The notes beneath the pieces were generated by a model that worked only from the letters and a program-made list of their open reading frames with translations, had not been told where the DNA came from and ran no database searches. A stretch of DNA of 64,000 nucleotides from Methanosphaerula palustris E1-9c (GTDB taxonomy: Archaea > Halobacteriota > Methanomicrobia > Methanomicrobiales > Methanospirillaceae), in contig NC_011832.1 in assembly GCF_000021965.1 (NCBI RefSeq), forward strand, positions 2,583,242 to 2,647,241, given 5' to 3'. The translations under genes and the position numbers were made by a program. How positions within the stretch are numbered: position 1 is the stretch's first letter; every line of letters starts with the position of its first letter. Shown here piece by piece: positions 37,578-46,220 of this stretch.

Positions 37578-38138
37578 TCACTCCTTTCTATACTTCAATC
37601 CGGCCGAGAAGGCCCGCTCGACCTGACTTCCCACACCGAAGTAGGTGCCCGGACCATATACAATCGGGTTGACCTTCGTGATATCCGGTTTTCCGTCCGT
37701 CAGACAGGCTTTGTCGGCATGGATCTCCACAACCTCGCCGATGTACAGCCGGTGGCTCCCCAAGTCGACCGACTGAAAGACCCGGCATTCGATGTTGACC
37801 GGGCACTCCCCAGCCAGGGGCGCGGTCTCCAGTTTCCCGTAGAACGATGTGAAGACCCCTGACTTATCCTCCTTCGCACCGGAGACGAGACCGCAGTGAT
37901 CGGTCTCGACCGCCTGGTGTACCGACGGTATGTTCAGGCTGAAAGTTCCGTTCTCCTCGATCCCCTGTGCGGTATACCGTTCCTTATTGATAGCAACGCA
38001 GACCATCGGCGGCGCCATGCAGGCAACGGTGGCCCATGCAGCGGCCATGTAGTTCGGTGTACCCTTGACGTTAGCACCCACAAGCAGAGTGGGCATGACA
38101 CCCATGTACGGCATCGGGCCGAGTGTGATCTTTTCCAT
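37578..38138 (-). CDS. Flavin reductase family protein (FMN-binding split barrel)
   Basis: The 186-residue protein has the order of flavin reductase-like/DUF447-related split-barrel proteins: PTLLVGANVKGTPNYMAAAW, MVCVAINKERYTAQGIEENG and FSLNIPS, VNIECRVFQSVDLGSHRLYIGEV. These contact FMN. Members act as flavin or ferric reductases or bind FMN for electron transfer. Start ATG 38138 has a TATA element flanked by direct repeats upstream. It lies 3' of the DUF169 genes in the same direction but with its own promoter. Confidence 0.88.
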   Translation of the reverse strand: MEKITLGPMPYMGVMPTLLVGANVKGTPNYMAAAWATVACMAPPMVCVAINKERYTAQGIEENGTFSLNIPSVHQAVETDHCGLVSGAKEDKSGVFTSFYGKLETAPLAGECPVNIECRVFQSVDLGSHRLYIGEVVEIHADKACLTDGKPDITKVNPIVYGPGTYFGVGSQVERAFSAGLKYRKE

Positions 38139-38160
38139 GGTTTCTCTCCGGGATCAGATA

Positions 38161-38197
38161 TGCAGGGAGAGATTTAAGGATTTCTCTGCAGGGAGAG
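38161..38197 (-). promoter_or_regulatory. TATA box flanked by an 11-bp direct repeat
   Basis: TGCAGGGAGAG occurs at 38161-38171 and 38187-38197 (plus strand), 26 bases apart, on both sides of CCTTAAATC (minus strand), the likely TATA element of the flavin reductase gene. The repeat may be an operator. Confidence 0.5.
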
Positions 38198-38210
38198 GGG
38201 CTCCGGCAGC

Positions 38211-39001
38211 CTATCGATCCGATCGCCGCTCATGGTTGGGAAATGTCACCGTCGGTCTGCGGGTGACGAACGAGGCGTCCAAGTTCTTCACCATCCGCAT
38301 AGCCATCTCTGCAGGAATTCCCAGAGCCATCATCTCAGGGGGAAGGGATCTGTTCAGGGTCGGTTCCTGCGGACCCATGAACGCGGTATCGGGCGGCGTA
38401 TTCTCTGCAAGGCCGGCCGGAAACGTGATATAGGTCGAACAGGCGGATCCCCAGGGGGCGATGACCGGTGAGAACGGGTCGTCCCGGTCGAAGTGCACGA
38501 GCGCCCCCATGTTTCGGATCTGCTCGCCGATGCCAAAGCAGCAGAGGGACCTGACAACAGGTTCGTCGTCCGGAAGGGCTTCGCATGCCTGCACGACAAG
38601 TACGTGCCCGGCGGATGGATCGGCCCCACGGCTGCCGTGCAGCGCTCGACCAGTTCTGGGCCGGCCTTCAGGTACTCGGCTGCCCCGCCGCGAACGTCGC
38701 TTCTGCCGGTCGACACAAAATACCGGATCTCATCAGGCTCAGGAATGTATCCCACATGGGAGAGACCGCTGGGACAGCAGCCCTCACCGGTGTCGGCACT
38801 GACATAGATCGCCGAGACCCCGTTGCCCATCGCCATCCGATGGAGGGAGACGGCAAGACACCGGTTCACCTCGGCCAGCCGGGGGATGCCCGCCGGCAGG
38901 AATTCCGACCCGTACACTGCGAGGGGGCGTGTCGAGAGCCTGAATGCTGCCTTCAACCTCGCCCCAACCTCTTTGAAATTGATCTCCGTCGTGATCACCA
39001 C
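38211..39001 (-). pseudogene. DUF169 family gene with a single-base frameshift
   Basis: The N-terminal two-thirds (from GTG 39001) shows DUF169/COG2043 features: RPLAVYGSEFLPAGIPRL, CCPSGLSHVGYIP, and reads to PPGTYL. There the frame must change: the alternative frame continues VVQACEALPDDEPVVRSLCC, ALVHFDRDDPF and PDTAFMGPQEP, the rest of the family domain, ending at 38211. The break is near 38600 (TACTTGTCGTG, one base short of TAC-TTG-GTC-GTG). A sequencing error is possible; otherwise it is a recent inactivation. An intact DUF169 gene lies four bases upstream in the operon. Confidence 0.75.
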
Positions 39002-39004
39002 ACC

Positions 39005-39829
39005 TCATACCTCTCCAACGAGCCCCCTCCAGATCGGGCCGTCGAAGACGCCGTCCTCTGCCTCTTCCTCCATCTCCATAAAGAGAGAGAAGGGGACGGC
39101 AAACGTGAACATATGCTCAGGCAGGGCTGCTCCCACATTCGCCCGTGCCGCAAGATCCGTATACCCGAGGACTGCCCGCGGGTGCTCCATCTTCGCCTCA
39201 TCGTACACAAACGCCCCGATCTGCTGGCAGGCGGCCATGGGCGGAACCCTAACGGGATCGGTGCCCTCACGGATCGCGCCGACCAGCGTGACGAGCCCGG
39301 CGATCTGCAACGGGTTGGCGACAAAGATCACGACGACCGGGCGCTCACCGGGTTTCACCTGACTTAAGGGGGTGACGATCACGTATCGCTCGGCGATATC
39401 CGTGATCGGCAGGTCCCTGGTCATGAACCGCTCCGCCTTCTCTGTACTCGAATGCAGGCGTTCACCCCGAATGAATTTAGCCTGCTCCTTTTTGGGGACA
39501 TGCTGTACGATCGCACAGTAAGCATCCGGATCTCTGCTGCTCTCTGCACCTTTCACAAAGAAGGCGGCCATGAACGCGGTGCCGGCGCCACTGAAGGCGT
39601 CGTAGTATCCGTTGCCAAAACCGAGGCCGGCACGGGCACCGGGGCATCCACAGGTGTCCCGGTCAAAGACGGCGGTCTTCCCCTTCGTCACGACCTGTGC
39701 AAAGAAAGGCATGATGCAGGTCTGGGCATGCGGTTTTATCTGCAATGCACCGTCCGGTTTTGTATCGCTCCAGAGAAGTGCGACGGGTTCGAAGTCAGGC
39801 CGGAGTCTCTCGGCAGTGATGCTCTTCAT
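39005..39829 (-). CDS. DUF169 family protein
   Basis: The 274-residue protein has the DUF169 hallmarks: an N-terminal PVALLWSDTKPDGALQIKP, FDRDTCGCPGARAGLGFG with conserved cysteines, a central PLSQVKPGERPVVVIFVANP, and MAACQQIGAFVYDEAK with another Cys. The cysteines could bind a metal or cluster, but the family's role is unknown. It sits between an iron-sulfur flavoprotein gene (15 bases upstream) and a second, frameshifted DUF169 gene (4 bases downstream), so it belongs to a redox operon. Confidence 0.85.
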   Translation of the reverse strand: MKSITAERLRPDFEPVALLWSDTKPDGALQIKPHAQTCIMPFFAQVVTKGKTAVFDRDTCGCPGARAGLGFGNGYYDAFSGAGTAFMAAFFVKGAESSRDPDAYCAIVQHVPKKEQAKFIRGERLHSSTEKAERFMTRDLPITDIAERYVIVTPLSQVKPGERPVVVIFVANPLQIAGLVTLVGAIREGTDPVRVPPMAACQQIGAFVYDEAKMEHPRAVLGYTDLAARANVGAALPEHMFTFAVPFSLFMEMEEEAEDGVFDGPIWRGLVGEV

Positions 39830-39843
39830 GTCGGGCCACCTGC

Positions 39844-40512
39844 TCAGGTCATCCAGCCCATCTGGACATACCAGTCGTATTCGTGGATGAACCGGTCCTT
39901 GTTGTATTTCACCAGCTGGCAGAAGTACTCCCTCCTCTGCAGGTGAATCTCATCCTGTTCGGGGTAGACGTGTTCACCCCGGATCGACTGGGCCAGTCGC
40001 TTTCCTAGTGCACGGGCTTCCTCTTCGCCCCTACCAAGAGCTGCCGGATCCCTGCCGATCGCAACGCCCACTCCTCCGACCGCCGTCGTGCCGAGCGTTG
40101 TGAGGACTCTGTTCATATACCCCACAACCTCCTGCTCGCCACTCCCCCCGGCCGTGCAGACCGAACACCCGAACTTTCCGGTCAGCATCTGGCAGTGGAT
40201 GGCATCCGCCATCCGATCGAAGAGGGCTTTCATCGGTGCGGGCACGGAATCGATATAATTGGGAGCACCGAGCACAATCCCGTCGGCGTTCATCATCCGG
40301 TCGAAGATATCCGGGAAATCGTCGAGCAGGGGGCACTCCCCGGTCGCATAGCAGGTGCCGCAGGCCGTGCAGTATTCGATCCGCACCGTGTAAATGTCGA
40401 CAAGTTCGGTCTTTGCCCCTTCGTCCTCTGCACCCGCCAGAACGGCTTTCACCAGTTTAAGCGTATTGCTATCCTTTCCCCTGGGACTTGCGATCAATCC
40501 GATTACTTTCAT
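39844..40512 (-). CDS. Iron-sulfur flavoprotein (NADPH-dependent FMN reductase fold)
   Basis: MKVIGLIASPRGKDSNTLKL is the FMN loop. CTACGTCYATGECPLLDDF is the compact Cys motif of Methanosarcina-type iron-sulfur flavoproteins and binds a 4Fe-4S cluster. LGAPNYIDSVPAPMKALFDR follows. The 222-residue length fits, and the upstream open frame to 40659 is rejected because the conserved strand starts at ATG 40512. It would carry electrons between ferredoxin and acceptors such as O2 or peroxide. It is the first gene of the DUF169 operon. Confidence 0.88.
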   Translation of the reverse strand: MKVIGLIASPRGKDSNTLKLVKAVLAGAEDEGAKTELVDIYTVRIEYCTACGTCYATGECPLLDDFPDIFDRMMNADGIVLGAPNYIDSVPAPMKALFDRMADAIHCQMLTGKFGCSVCTAGGSGEQEVVGYMNRVLTTLGTTAVGGVGVAIGRDPAALGRGEEEARALGKRLAQSIRGEHVYPEQDEIHLQRREYFCQLVKYNKDRFIHEYDWYVQMGWMT

Positions 40513-40588
40513 GTGAAGTCTCCTAATGTATGGAAATCGGAGAAGCACCATGATAAGAGTATTGATCCGGAGTCGGGGCCGGAAAGGA

Positions 40589-41116
40589 TCACGCCTCCCA
40601 GGAGTCTTCATCACCCAGAGGCCCGGCATCGGCAAACCGACAATCCGACCGGACTTCATGGATCTCCTGCCTGGTCCGACCGAACCATCCGGTCTTCTCG
40701 TCGGGGAAGGCGTCGAATGATGACACGTAGGGCTTGATGTCGAGGAGAGGCGTCCCGTCGAGGATATCGACGTCCTCGATCAGCAGCCGGCAGTCGTCGA
40801 CCCCGACGAGTCTGACGACGGAGAGGCCGATCGGATTCGGCCGGCGCGGTGCCCGGGTGGCGAAGACCCCGTGCTCGCAGGTGTCGAGGAACGGGACCAC
40901 CCGCAGCCGGTATCCCTCGGAGCGGTGGAAAGCGTAGAGCAGGATGATCCGCGAGAACTCGTGAAGATCGACGAGCCCGCCGGCGAAGGCAGGGTCGACC
41001 TCGACCTCCCCGCGCACTCCCCGGGCCCCGCCGGGTTGGATCGGCATCCCGACCGGGTCGTTGAAGGGGGACCAGATCACGCCGATCGGGCGGAAAATGA
41101 TTGGATCAAGATTCAT
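40589..41116 (-). CDS. trmO: TrmO-family (TsaA/YaeB) tRNA m6t6A methyltransferase homologue
   Basis: The sequence IGVIWSPFNDPVGMPIQPGG, ILLYAFHRS, FATRAPRRPNPIGLSVVRLV and LDIKPYVSSFD covers the signature of the TrmO/TsaA beta-barrel family, whose studied members methylate t6A37 of tRNA with SAM. Length (175) is near the usual size of the archaeal forms. It lies in the redox block but has no obvious functional link. Start ATG 41116. Confidence 0.88.
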   Translation of the reverse strand: MNLDPIIFRPIGVIWSPFNDPVGMPIQPGGARGVRGEVEVDPAFAGGLVDLHEFSRIILLYAFHRSEGYRLRVVPFLDTCEHGVFATRAPRRPNPIGLSVVRLVGVDDCRLLIEDVDILDGTPLLDIKPYVSSFDAFPDEKTGWFGRTRQEIHEVRSDCRFADAGPLGDEDSWEA

Positions 41117-41173
41117 AATCCTCTCCCTCCAGATTGGGGGAAATATCTTTCGACGAGGTCGGAAAAAAGGATA

Positions 41174-41593
41174 TCAGATCGATTTCTCCCATCCCTGTCC
41201 CATGTCCACGATAGGCCGGACCTCGACGACCTCGAAGGTCGCGAGCGTATGGATCATATCCGCCGCATCCTTCCCGACCGCTGCGGCGATATTCTGCTTG
41301 TAGGTGTCGAGCACCGGGCCCGATGTCGCCAGGTCCTTCGCCTTCAGGTAGACCCGGACCCCCTTCCAGTCCATGAGAGCCTTCCCGGGTTCCAGGATCA
41401 TATAGACCGCGTTCGGGTTCTCATGGAGATTTGCGAGCGTGCGATTCGAGCCGGTTCCGAGGACCACGGTCTTCTCATCGGTCATCTGCGGAGAGCCCAT
41501 CACCGCGACATCGACCTTTCCGTCCTTTCCAGACGTGCTGATCGTTCCGATCCTCGGCTGCTTGTTGAAATAGTCCACCAGTTTTGACGACAT
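41174..41593 (-). CDS. Pyridoxamine 5'-phosphate oxidase-like flavoprotein
   Basis: The 139-residue protein is a small split-barrel PNPOx-like member: KLVDYFNKQPRIGTISTSGKDGKVDVAVM and NLHENPNAVYMILEPG, WKGVRVYLKAKDL. It probably binds FMN or F420 and reduces a small molecule. ATG 41593 is preferred over the in-frame Met eight codons earlier because the conserved part starts there. A TATA-like CTTTAAAGG lies near 41627-41636 on the minus strand. Confidence 0.85.
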   Translation of the reverse strand: MSSKLVDYFNKQPRIGTISTSGKDGKVDVAVMGSPQMTDEKTVVLGTGSNRTLANLHENPNAVYMILEPGKALMDWKGVRVYLKAKDLATSGPVLDTYKQNIAAAVGKDAADMIHTLATFEVVEVRPIVDMGQGWEKSI

Positions 41594-41683
41594 GAAATTA
41601 CCTCTTTTGTGTAGCATCAGGCGCTTGTTTCCTTTAAAGGTTATGGATTCCCGGGCCTGCTCGCCGGTCGAACCGGATATACC

Positions 41684-43597
41684 TCACGCCAGCCGGTCGA
41701 GCACCAGCGAACCGAGCCGGACCATCCCCTCGAGCACCTCGTCGGCCGGCCCACCATGCTCCTCAGGCATCACCCCGACGACCCCCAGGGCACGGCCCGA
41801 TACGACCAGCGGGAGGTACCGACCATGACCGGCGGGGAGGGTCTCCATCCCCTGCCCGGCCGGCCTCCGGTTCTCGTATACCCAGGCCGCGATCGCCTCC
41901 TCCTTCTCGTCGAGCGGATACGTCGGGTCCCCAGCCGTCCGGGCCAGTTCCCCGCCCTTCGGGATCAGCACGGTCACCGGCCCCCCGGTGACCTGGTGGA
42001 GATGGTCGACGAGCCGTTCGAAGACCTCCTGCCGGGTCGTCGCCACGTCGAGGTCCTTCGAGAGGCCGGACATAGCCGCGACCGTCGCCTCGCTCTCGCG
42101 GATCTGCGGGAGCAGGTACCGGAGCCGGCTGGCGAGGTTGCTGATCACCAGGGCGACGACCAGGTAACCGATGAACGAGATGAAGTACTGCCAGTCCGAG
42201 ATGGCGATCGTGTAGTACGGCGGGACGAAGAGGATATCGAAGAGCAGGATGCTGACGGCGACCGCGAAGACCGACGCTGCTCTCCCCAGGAAGAGCGCAG
42301 CGATCACGACCGGGATCAACTGGATGATCAACAGGTTCGACGGACTGAGCGTGTCCCGGAGCGTGACGTTCACCGCCGCCACCCCCCCGATCAGAACCAG
42401 GGCGATACCGGCATCGGGGATCGAAGGGATGGGGAGCTGTCGACGGATCGGAATCCGTGTACGCTCGATGGGATCGACCAGATGCAGCGCAATCCCCTGG
42501 GTATGCCGCATCACCCGGTAGACCGGCGAGAGGAAGAGTCCGAGCCCCCGGGGCTTGCCGAGCAGGATGGTGGTCACGTTGTTCCGCTTCGCATGCCGGA
42601 TGATCTCGCCGGCCACGTCCTCGGCCCGGTACCGGACGACCCGGCCGCCGAGCCGCCGGGCCGTCTCCAGGGCCTCGCGGAGGTGTGCCTGATCCTTCAC
42701 CGGGGCCCCGAGGTCGTCCTCGGTCTCGACCGAGAGGACGATCCATTCAGCCTGGAGCCGGCTGGCCACCCGGTACCCGGCCCTGACCATCTGGTCGGCG
42801 TACGGCCCGGTCCTGACCCCGACCAGCACCCGCTCTGCAGCCGGCCAGGGTCCGGCGATCGCCTGCGAGTGCATCAGCCCGACCAGTTCCCGATCCGTGG
42901 ACCCGGCGACGAACCGGAGGGCCAGCTGCCGGAGCGCGATCAGGTTAGCCGGCGTGAAGAAACGGGCGACCGCCAGGGCGGCCATGTCCTGAATATAGAC
43001 CTTGCCGGCGTGCAGCCGCTCGACGAGCTGGTCAGGCGGCAGATCGATCAGCCGGAGATCGCCGGCCAGTTCAAGGAACGTATCGGGAACCGTCTCGTGG
43101 ACCTGGATGCCGGTGATCCGGGCGACCGCGTCGTGTTCGCTCTCGATGTGCTGGATATTCACGGTCGTGCAGACCGAGATCCCGGCCCGGAGGAGTTCTT
43201 CGATCTCCTGATACCGCTTCGTATGCCGCTGGCCGGGCGCCATGGTGTGGGCCAGCTCGTCGACGAGGACCACGGCCGGGTTCCGGGCGAGCACCGCATC
43301 GAGGTCCATCTCATTGAGGTGTATGCCCAAATAGTCCACGACCTTCGGCTGGACCGCCTCCAGCCTCGCGGCGAGCGCATCGGTCTCGGGCCGGCCGTGG
43401 GTCTCCACGTAGCCGATCACAACGTCGGTCCCTGCGGTGCGCCAGCCGAGGGCGTCGGCGAGCATCGTATAGGTCTTGCCGACGCCGGACGCGTACCCGA
43501 GGTAGACGGTCAGTTTCCCTTCGGTCCTGCGCCGGTCGTCCTCCCGGGCCAGGGAGAGCAGGTCGTCCGGCAACGGACGACCGTCATCCCCGGTCAT
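41684..43597 (-). CDS. kdpD: KdpD-type osmosensor without the histidine kinase core
   Basis: Residues about 25-235 are the KdpD N-terminal domain: Walker A YASGVGKTYTML, GYVETHGRPET, VLVDELAHT and CTTVNIQHIES. A universal-stress-like domain follows (about 245-385), then four membrane helices (DUF4118-like, about 395-505) and a GAF-like domain to residue 637. The HisKA/HATPase domains of Escherichia coli KdpD are missing and no kinase gene follows. Loss of the kinase means it cannot autophosphorylate; it may regulate the pump by binding, or pair with a separate kinase. It overlaps kdpC by four bases, so it belongs to the kdp operon. Confidence 0.88.
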   Translation of the reverse strand: MTGDDGRPLPDDLLSLAREDDRRRTEGKLTVYLGYASGVGKTYTMLADALGWRTAGTDVVIGYVETHGRPETDALAARLEAVQPKVVDYLGIHLNEMDLDAVLARNPAVVLVDELAHTMAPGQRHTKRYQEIEELLRAGISVCTTVNIQHIESEHDAVARITGIQVHETVPDTFLELAGDLRLIDLPPDQLVERLHAGKVYIQDMAALAVARFFTPANLIALRQLALRFVAGSTDRELVGLMHSQAIAGPWPAAERVLVGVRTGPYADQMVRAGYRVASRLQAEWIVLSVETEDDLGAPVKDQAHLREALETARRLGGRVVRYRAEDVAGEIIRHAKRNNVTTILLGKPRGLGLFLSPVYRVMRHTQGIALHLVDPIERTRIPIRRQLPIPSIPDAGIALVLIGGVAAVNVTLRDTLSPSNLLIIQLIPVVIAALFLGRAASVFAVAVSILLFDILFVPPYYTIAISDWQYFISFIGYLVVALVISNLASRLRYLLPQIRESEATVAAMSGLSKDLDVATTRQEVFERLVDHLHQVTGGPVTVLIPKGGELARTAGDPTYPLDEKEEAIAAWVYENRRPAGQGMETLPAGHGRYLPLVVSGRALGVVGVMPEEHGGPADEVLEGMVRLGSLVLDRLA

Positions 43598-44154
43598 CGC
43601 CCATCGAGCGCCTGATTGAGGGTGTTCACATTCACATACTCCGGATGGAACGGCATCAGGTCGGTGACCCTGTGAGCGATGACGAGGGCCCGGATCTCAT
43701 CGACAGAACTGTTCCGGGCCGCTGCAACGGCCGGGGCCTGGACCAGGGCAGCCTCGACCGAGAGGTCGGGGTCCAGCCCGCTCGCCGAGGCCATCACGAG
43801 CTCGGCCGGGATCGGGCCGGTCACCCCGGCGTCACGAAGACTCGCGATCGAGGTGTTCACCTGGTCGAGGAAGACGGGGTTCGTCGGCCCGAGATTCGAT
43901 CCCCCCGACGCCGACGCGTTGTAGGAGACGGCCGAGGGGCGAGGCTGGAAGTAGCGCGGGTCGGTCACCGGCCGTGCGATCAGTTCAGAGCCCGAGACCG
44001 AACCGTTTACGTCGTACATCAACGAGCCGTGCGCCTGCACAGGGAAGACGACACCCGCAATGCCGGTCATGGCGAGCGGGTAGAGGAGACCGAGCACGAG
44101 CAGGCAACCGCCGAAGAGGACGACGGCAGCCCGGAGCGAAGCACGGAGGGTCAT
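43594..44154 (-). CDS. kdpC: Potassium-transporting ATPase subunit C
   Basis: The 186-residue protein has one N-terminal membrane helix, then [15 protein letters not shown], a region with [20 protein letters not shown] and [22 protein letters not shown], and a C-terminal [11 protein letters not shown]. These are the conserved KdpC blocks. It stabilises the KdpA-KdpB complex in the membrane. Overlaps of four bases with kdpB and kdpD indicate one translationally coupled operon. Confidence 0.95.
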   Translation of the reverse strand: MTLRASLRAAVVLFGGCLLVLGLLYPLAMTGIAGVVFPVQAHGSLMYDVNGSVSGSELIARPVTDPRYFQPRPSAVSYNASASGGSNLGPTNPVFLDQVNTSIASLRDAGVTGPIPAELVMASASGLDPDLSVEAALVQAPAVAAARNSSVDEIRALVIAHRVTDLMPFHPEYVNVNTLNQALDGR

Positions 44155-46220
44155 AGGTGAAGCCCTCCTGCGATGAGCAGATCGATCAGTTTGATCCCGA
44201 TGAACGGTGCGATCACGCCGCCGCCTCCATAGATGATCAGGTTCGACAGAAAGAGCCGGTCAGCCGGGATCGGCCTGAACCGAACCCCTTTCAGGGCGAG
44301 CGGGATCAGCATTGGAATGATGAGCGCGTTGAAGATCACCGCAGAGAGGACGGCCGAGTAGGGCGTCGAGAGGTGCATGATATTCAGGGCTGCGAGCGCA
44401 GGATAGATCCCGACCAGGGCGGCCGGGATGATCGCGAAGTACTTGGCGATATCGTTCGCAATCGAGAAGGTCGTGAGGGCCCCACGGGTCATCAGGATCT
44501 GCTTCCCGATCTCCACGATCTCCAGCAGTTTTGTCGGGTCCGAGTCGAGGTCGATGATGTTCGCGGCCTCGCGGGCCGGCTGAGTTCCGTTGTTCATGGC
44601 GACCGCTACATCGGCCTGCGCCAGAGCCGGGGCGTCGTTCGTCCCGTCCCCGGTCATCGCGACCATGTATCCCTCGGCCTGCCGGTCGCGGATCAACCGG
44701 AGTTTGTCCTCTGGCTTCGCCTCGGCGAGGAAATCGTCGACACCGGCCTCGGCCGCGATCGCGGCAGCGGTGAGATGGTTGTCACCGGTGATCATCATGG
44801 TCTGGATTCCGATCCGCCGGAGATCCTCAAACCGTTCGCGGATGCCGGGCTTCAGAATATCCTTCAGGTGGACTACACCTAGAATCGTCAGGTCGCGGGA
44901 GACGACGAGCGGGGTTCCACCCGAGGAAGCGATGCCGGCGACCTTGGCGTCGAGGTCGGCGGGGACGGTTCCCCGGGCCGCCGCGACCTCGCGGACGATC
45001 GTATCGGGAGCCCCTTTCCGGTATTTGACTCCCCTGCAGTCGACACCGCTCTGCCGGGTCTGTGCCGAGAACGGGATGAAGACCGCGTCGGCAGGGCAGG
45101 TGAGGTCACCGGCTCCGCTCTCACGGGCGAGGTCGATGATCGAACGCCCTTCCGGGGTCTCGTCTGCGAACGAGGCGAGCAGCGACGCCTCGACGAGGGC
45201 CGCGTGTGTCTGACCGTTCACCGGGACGAACGCGACCGCCTGTCGGTTGCCGAGCGTGATCGTGCCGGTCTTGTCGAGCAGGAGGACGTTCACATCCCCG
45301 GCTGCCTCGATGGCCCGGCCAGATAAGGCGATCACGTTCCGCTGGAAGAGTCGGTCCATCCCTGCAATCCCAATCGCCGGGAGGAGGGCCGCTATCGTGG
45401 TCGGAGCCAGACAGACGAAGAGGGCGATGAGCACGGTCAGACTGACCGCTGCACCCTGGCCGCTCACGGAGGCACTGTAGGCCGAGACCGGGTAGAGGTT
45501 CGCAACCACGGCCAGGAAGACCCCGGTCAGGGCGAAGAGGAGGACGTCGAGCGCGATTTCGTTCGGAGTCTTGCGCCGTTCCGCCCCTTCGATCATCGCG
45601 ATCATCCGGTCGAGGAAGGTCTGGCCTGGAGCGGCCGTGATCCGGACCACAGCCTCGTTCGCGAGGACGGTCGTCCCGCCGGTCACTGCCGACCGGTCAC
45701 CGCCCGATTCACGGACGACCGGAGCCGATTCGCCGGTGATGGCAGCCTCGTTGACGAGCACCGCACCGGTGACGACCTCACCGTCAGACGGGATCTGGTC
45801 GCCCTGTCGGACCAGCACATGATCGCCCAGCGCCAGGGAGGTCGAGGGGACCTCGTCGAACGGCGCAGTGAGCGAGGGGCTGGAGAGCCGGCGGGCGGTG
45901 ACGTCGGTCCGCGATTCGCGGAGTGAAGCGGCACGTGCCTTGCCCCGTCCCTCGGAGAGCGACTCGGCGATGTTCGAGAAGAAGACCGTCAGCCAGAGCC
46001 AGAGGGAGACGAGCCCCGAGAAGAGCGGGGGCTCGCTGCTGGATGAGGCCAGGGAGGCGAAGAAGGCAAGGGTGGTGAGGATGCCGCCGATCTCGACGGC
46101 GAACATTACCGGGTTCTCCTTCTGTTGCCTGGGGTCGAGTTTCTTCATCGCGTCGACGAGGGCCTCGCGGATCATGGCTTTGTCAAAGGCCTGAACGGTC
46201 TCGACGTGTTTGCGGGTCAT
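44151..46220 (-). CDS. kdpB: Potassium-transporting P-type ATPase subunit B
   Basis: The 689-residue catalytic subunit has the KdpB/P-type ATPase motifs: [26 protein letters not shown] with the phosphorylated Asp, [20 protein letters not shown] and [22 protein letters not shown]. Membrane helices flank the cytoplasmic domains in the usual places. It hydrolyses ATP to power K+ uptake through KdpA. Length is standard. Confidence 0.97.
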   Translation of the reverse strand: MTRKHVETVQAFDKAMIREALVDAMKKLDPRQQKENPVMFAVEIGGILTTLAFFASLASSSSEPPLFSGLVSLWLWLTVFFSNIAESLSEGRGKARAASLRESRTDVTARRLSSPSLTAPFDEVPSTSLALGDHVLVRQGDQIPSDGEVVTGAVLVNEAAITGESAPVVRESGGDRSAVTGGTTVLANEAVVRITAAPGQTFLDRMIAMIEGAERRKTPNEIALDVLLFALTGVFLAVVANLYPVSAYSASVSGQGAAVSLTVLIALFVCLAPTTIAALLPAIGIAGMDRLFQRNVIALSGRAIEAAGDVNVLLLDKTGTITLGNRQAVAFVPVNGQTHAALVEASLLASFADETPEGRSIIDLARESGAGDLTCPADAVFIPFSAQTRQSGVDCRGVKYRKGAPDTIVREVAAARGTVPADLDAKVAGIASSGGTPLVVSRDLTILGVVHLKDILKPGIRERFEDLRRIGIQTMMITGDNHLTAAAIAAEAGVDDFLAEAKPEDKLRLIRDRQAEGYMVAMTGDGTNDAPALAQADVAVAMNNGTQPAREAANIIDLDSDPTKLLEIVEIGKQILMTRGALTTFSIANDIAKYFAIIPAALVGIYPALAALNIMHLSTPYSAVLSAVIFNALIIPMLIPLALKGVRFRPIPADRLFLSNLIIYGGGGVIAPFIGIKLIDLLIAGGLHL

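Noticed and set aside
41756-43615. Long 619-codon plus-strand frame opposite kdpD
   Set aside because: It mirrors the GC-rich kdpD codons and has no conserved sequence.
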